DNA of 37,129 nucleotides from Corynebacterium phocae (GTDB lineage: Bacteria; Actinomycetota; Actinomycetes; Mycobacteriales; Mycobacteriaceae), in assembly GCF_008693075.1 (NCBI RefSeq), contig NZ_VXKJ01000010.1:1-37129 (forward strand), in the 5' to 3' direction. How positions within the stretch are numbered: the first letter of the stretch is position 1; each line of letters begins with the position of its first letter. Below are positions 34,967 to 37,129 of the stretch, one piece after another. The notes below the pieces were generated by a model, which searched no databases, had not been told where the DNA came from, and was given only the letters and a program-made list of their open reading frames with translations. The position numbers and the translations under genes were made by a program.

Positions 34967-35757
34967 GCGCTCAATCTACAGGTTTTACCCGCCAGATGAA
35001 GTCAGAGATGACCAAAATGCGCACAGACAGCGTAGGCAACTCTGTTTTGTTGCTGACCTTCCTGGGCAGCGTTGCGTGGGGTGTGTTCAACGCGTATATC
35101 ACCATAGCCTACCAAGACCCCACGGAGGCAGCTACCAATCCCCGCGTTCCTGCGGGCGGTTTAGCCCAAATAGGGTTCTCTGGCCTTATGGTGTGGTCGG
35201 TTTTAGTGTTACTAAATTCCAAGACTAAGGGGTTTTGGAATATGCGTGTGCTAGTTCAGCCACGCAGGTCGGTGTTGTCTATAGCCACGCTGGTGCATCT
35301 GACAGCGTGGTCGGTGGTGTTTGCCGTGGTAACGGTACTGGTTTCTACCGTAGCTGCGGTGGTTGTCGTTGAGATGCTGGGTCATGATTCTTCGTCCTTG
35401 ATTGGCACTCCCGGTGAGGTGGGAACGGTCTTGGTTCAAATGGTGGGATTTGCTGTTGGCGTAACCTGGTTTACCGCTGGGTGGGCATTGATCTGCAACA
35501 ACATCGGCTACGCCATTTCCGTAGTAGTGTTCTGGCCTTTTGTTGGGGAGGGCATGTTCCCCAGTGAAGGTTCCTTAGCTTGGTTGCGTGAATTCCTGCC
35601 CTTTGTCAATGCGCTTGCTTGGTACCAAGGTGATAAGGAGCTTCAGCTTCCTTGGCCCGCACCAATGGGTTTAGTCTATTTCCTGCTCCTTAGTCTTATC
35701 CTCGCTGTAGTTGGTGTGTGGCTACGCCGCAAAGAAACCCTAGATTTAAGTAGCTAG
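34963..35757 (+). CDS. lanE: ABC-2 type permease, probable lantibiotic immunity
   Basis: The 264-residue integral membrane protein has about six helices (near 25-47, 67-85, 104-130, 148-175, 180-200, 233-254). The N-terminal FTRQMKSEMTKMRTDS before the first helix is typical of permeases in BcrB/LanEG-like systems. Its start overlaps the ATPase stop by four bases, so both are surely made together. Only one permease gene is present, so it would act as a homodimer, unlike LanFEG sets with two. Confidence 0.85.
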   Translation: MSAQSTGFTRQMKSEMTKMRTDSVGNSVLLLTFLGSVAWGVFNAYITIAYQDPTEAATNPRVPAGGLAQIGFSGLMVWSVLVLLNSKTKGFWNMRVLVQPRRSVLSIATLVHLTAWSVVFAVVTVLVSTVAAVVVVEMLGHDSSSLIGTPGEVGTVLVQMVGFAVGVTWFTAGWALICNNIGYAISVVVFWPFVGEGMFPSEGSLAWLREFLPFVNALAWYQGDKELQLPWPAPMGLVYFLLLSLILAVVGVWLRRKETLDLSS

Positions 35758-35768
35758 GTCAATAAAAT

Positions 35769-37124
35769 ATGTCTGATTTCTTGAGGCTACTGCAAACTAA
35801 ACTTAGTGCCAGTAAAAGTTGGTCGGACAGCGCCTACGCTAGTTATGCACGGCGAGGATCCGAGTTGCACGATAGCTATCGTTCTTCTTCGGCGTATCAC
35901 GCTGTGTTGTCGGCGCTTCAAGCTGCACCTGCTACTGACGCATTAACAGTAGTCCGTGCCCTGGGCCAAGCAGTCGCGCAGTCACCGGAGCTCCCAAGGT
36001 TAAGTGATCCCTTTGCTAAAGCCTGGGAGAGTGCGTGGTTGTCGGAAGGCGGTCAGCTTCTTCGCCGGTGGGTGTTGGCGGGTCAGCCAGGTAGTAAGGA
36101 TGTAGTAGCTTTACGTGCAACGATTGTGGCTGATAATTTATATCATGCACTTGCAGAAGCACAGTCCTGGTGGCTAAACGATGCGCGTAAGCTGGGTGTG
36201 CAGCCAACAGACCTGAACGAAGTGCGTCCTGGTTTGGGCGATTACCATGGCGGGCACCGAAGCGTCATGTCCATGCATACCAAAGGTGGTCATTCATGGA
36301 TTCTTCGCCCCAGCTCTGGAGAACTCGAGTCTTTAATAGGACGCATTATTCAATGCTGTGGGTTATCAAACGTGCACACCACTGTGCCGATTTTAAGCGA
36401 TGACGATCACTCCTGGTATGCGTACCTCCAATCGCCAACTGGCCCAGCATCAGCGCAACCGTCCATAATGAGGGACACAGGGGCGTTATTGGCTCTCGGA
36501 TGGGCTTTAAGAGCTGTTGATTTTCACCGCGGTAATATAATCATTCCGTCGGGCACCCTAACCTTAGTTGATTCTGAGACTTTTCTGCAGCCCATGTCTG
36601 CTTATTGGAACAGTGAAAATGAACGCCGGTGGTCTGAATCAGTGCTAGGAGTGGGGGTATTACCACGCCGGATAGGTTCTGGTGGCCCGGAATCGATAGA
36701 AGTTGGCATGTTGCTCAATTCCCCACCGCCTAACGGGCGAACGCCTTTTCCAAGGCCGGTTCTTAGCGCTAGTGACGATGGAACAGTCGTAACATCCTGG
36801 GATTATAGCGCGCCAGCTATTGATGACGGTATTCATCTTCCTTCTGACCCAGCATTGTTAACTCCTTTAGCAAAGGCATTTGTAGAAGGCGTTGATGAAT
36901 GCCGCGACAAAATTCTCCAGCACAAAGAGGCTGTTCTATCTTTACTTCTGGAACCAACGAACCCTGACGCGCGAATCGCTTCACGAGTGATCCTGACGCC
37001 TACATATCGGTATGCGCAGATCTTACGTTTGCTGTGTAATGTCATATCCTTGCTAACGAACAATGTCATAGCTTTGCTCACACACGATGTCATAGCTCTG
37101 CTCACGGATCTGGAAGGATTTTAG
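35769..37124 (+). CDS. Second LanM reduced to the dehydratase half (truncated or stand-alone)
   Basis: This 451-residue protein aligns with the LanM dehydratase domain only: DYHGGHRSVMSMHTKGGHSW, YAYLQSP, LLALGWALRAVDFHRGNIII and LVDSETFLQP, which preserve the catalytic D-x-H-x-x-N and D-x-E positions. The YKPR motif reads ILRPS, so the usual Lys is replaced by Arg or lost. The RVILTPTYRYAQIL segment corresponds to the end of the domain. No LanC motifs (WC.G, CHG) follow; the last 29 residues are three 8-residue repeats (NVISLLTN, NVIALLTH, DVIALLTD) and LEGF. The protein is therefore either a dehydratase-only enzyme or a LanM cut short by an insertion whose end supplies the repeats. It starts 11 bp after the permease with a poor ribosome site. 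Two-component lantibiotics often use one LanM per peptide. Confidence 0.8.
   Translation: MSDFLRLLQTKLSASKSWSDSAYASYARRGSELHDSYRSSSAYHAVLSALQAAPATDALTVVRALGQAVAQSPELPRLSDPFAKAWESAWLSEGGQLLRRWVLAGQPGSKDVVALRATIVADNLYHALAEAQSWWLNDARKLGVQPTDLNEVRPGLGDYHGGHRSVMSMHTKGGHSWILRPSSGELESLIGRIIQCCGLSNVHTTVPILSDDDHSWYAYLQSPTGPASAQPSIMRDTGALLALGWALRAVDFHRGNIIIPSGTLTLVDSETFLQPMSAYWNSENERRWSESVLGVGVLPRRIGSGGPESIEVGMLLNSPPPNGRTPFPRPVLSASDDGTVVTSWDYSAPAIDDGIHLPSDPALLTPLAKAFVEGVDECRDKILQHKEAVLSLLLEPTNPDARIASRVILTPTYRYAQILRLLCNVISLLTNNVIALLTHDVIALLTDLEGF
37038..37109 (+). repeat. Three tandem 24-bp repeats at the end of the second lanM
   Basis: Units 37038-37061, 37062-37085 and 37086-37109 share the pattern (A/G)ATGTCATA-C--TGCT-AC followed by a variable end. 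They interrupt a LanM domain exactly where the cyclase should follow and are only 20 bp from the window edge. Repeated sites of this size near an end beginning TGT (37035) resemble the multiple terminal repeats of IS21-type elements; this is inference. Confidence 0.7.
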
Positions 37125-37129
37125 GTACC

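Overview
The window looks like chromosomal DNA of a Corynebacterium. The evidence is the sdhC-sdhA-sdhB order followed by a small membrane protein, the run of actinobacterial genes of unknown function (DUF445, DUF2516, a DeoC-like protein, DUF2993, DUF2505) next to murB, and a large non-LPXTG surface protein. The species cannot be named from the sequence alone. I ran no database search, so all family names come from motifs and remembered family features.

Layout. (1) 1-8.5 kb: the 3' end of one giant calcium-binding-repeat surface protein, then a complete second one of 1933 aa. The last 648 coding bases and the terminator region of the two copies align without gaps, so this is a tandem duplication. 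Each coding region is followed by about 0.9 kb of non-coding DNA rich in inverted repeats. (2) 8.5-12.7 kb: the succinate dehydrogenase operon sdhCAB, preceded by a DtxR-like iron box and a perfect 15-bp palindrome, then a small membrane protein and a strong terminator. (3) 12.8-22.5 kb: housekeeping genes, namely a DUF445 membrane protein, an Ala-rich protein, DUF2516, a DeoC-like protein lacking an obvious Schiff-base lysine motif, DUF2993 and DUF2505 proteins, murB, luxS, a YjdM-like zinc-ribbon protein, a YihY/BrkB-type membrane protein and a dicarboxylate/amino-acid:cation symporter. (4) 22.5-23.2 kb: four long tandem GC-rich repeats. (5) 23.2-28.1 kb, all minus strand: thiC under a TPP riboswitch, an orphan AbiEi-like antitoxin with two inverted repeats at its start, a small membrane protein, an IS transposase remnant and an MFS exporter.

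(6) 28.5-37.1 kb, the main point of interest: a class II lanthipeptide locus, apparently one operon. Four small genes too short for routine ORF calling lie at its head. Two encode beta-type precursors ending CPTTNCTDRC and CPTTKCTSKC, one encodes an alpha-type precursor with the lipid II-binding CTLTKEC motif, and one encodes a 55-aa double-spanning membrane peptide. They are followed by a complete LanM synthetase (dehydratase plus zinc cyclase), a C39-peptidase/ABC transporter (LanT), a self-protection ABC pair (LanF/LanE-like) and a second LanM reduced to its dehydratase half. The second LanM ends in three 24-bp tandem repeats right at the window edge. The gene set predicts a multi-component lantibiotic of the haloduracin/lacticin 3147 type, with LanM installing rings, LanT cleaving leaders and exporting, and LanFE plus perhaps the small membrane peptide protecting the producer.
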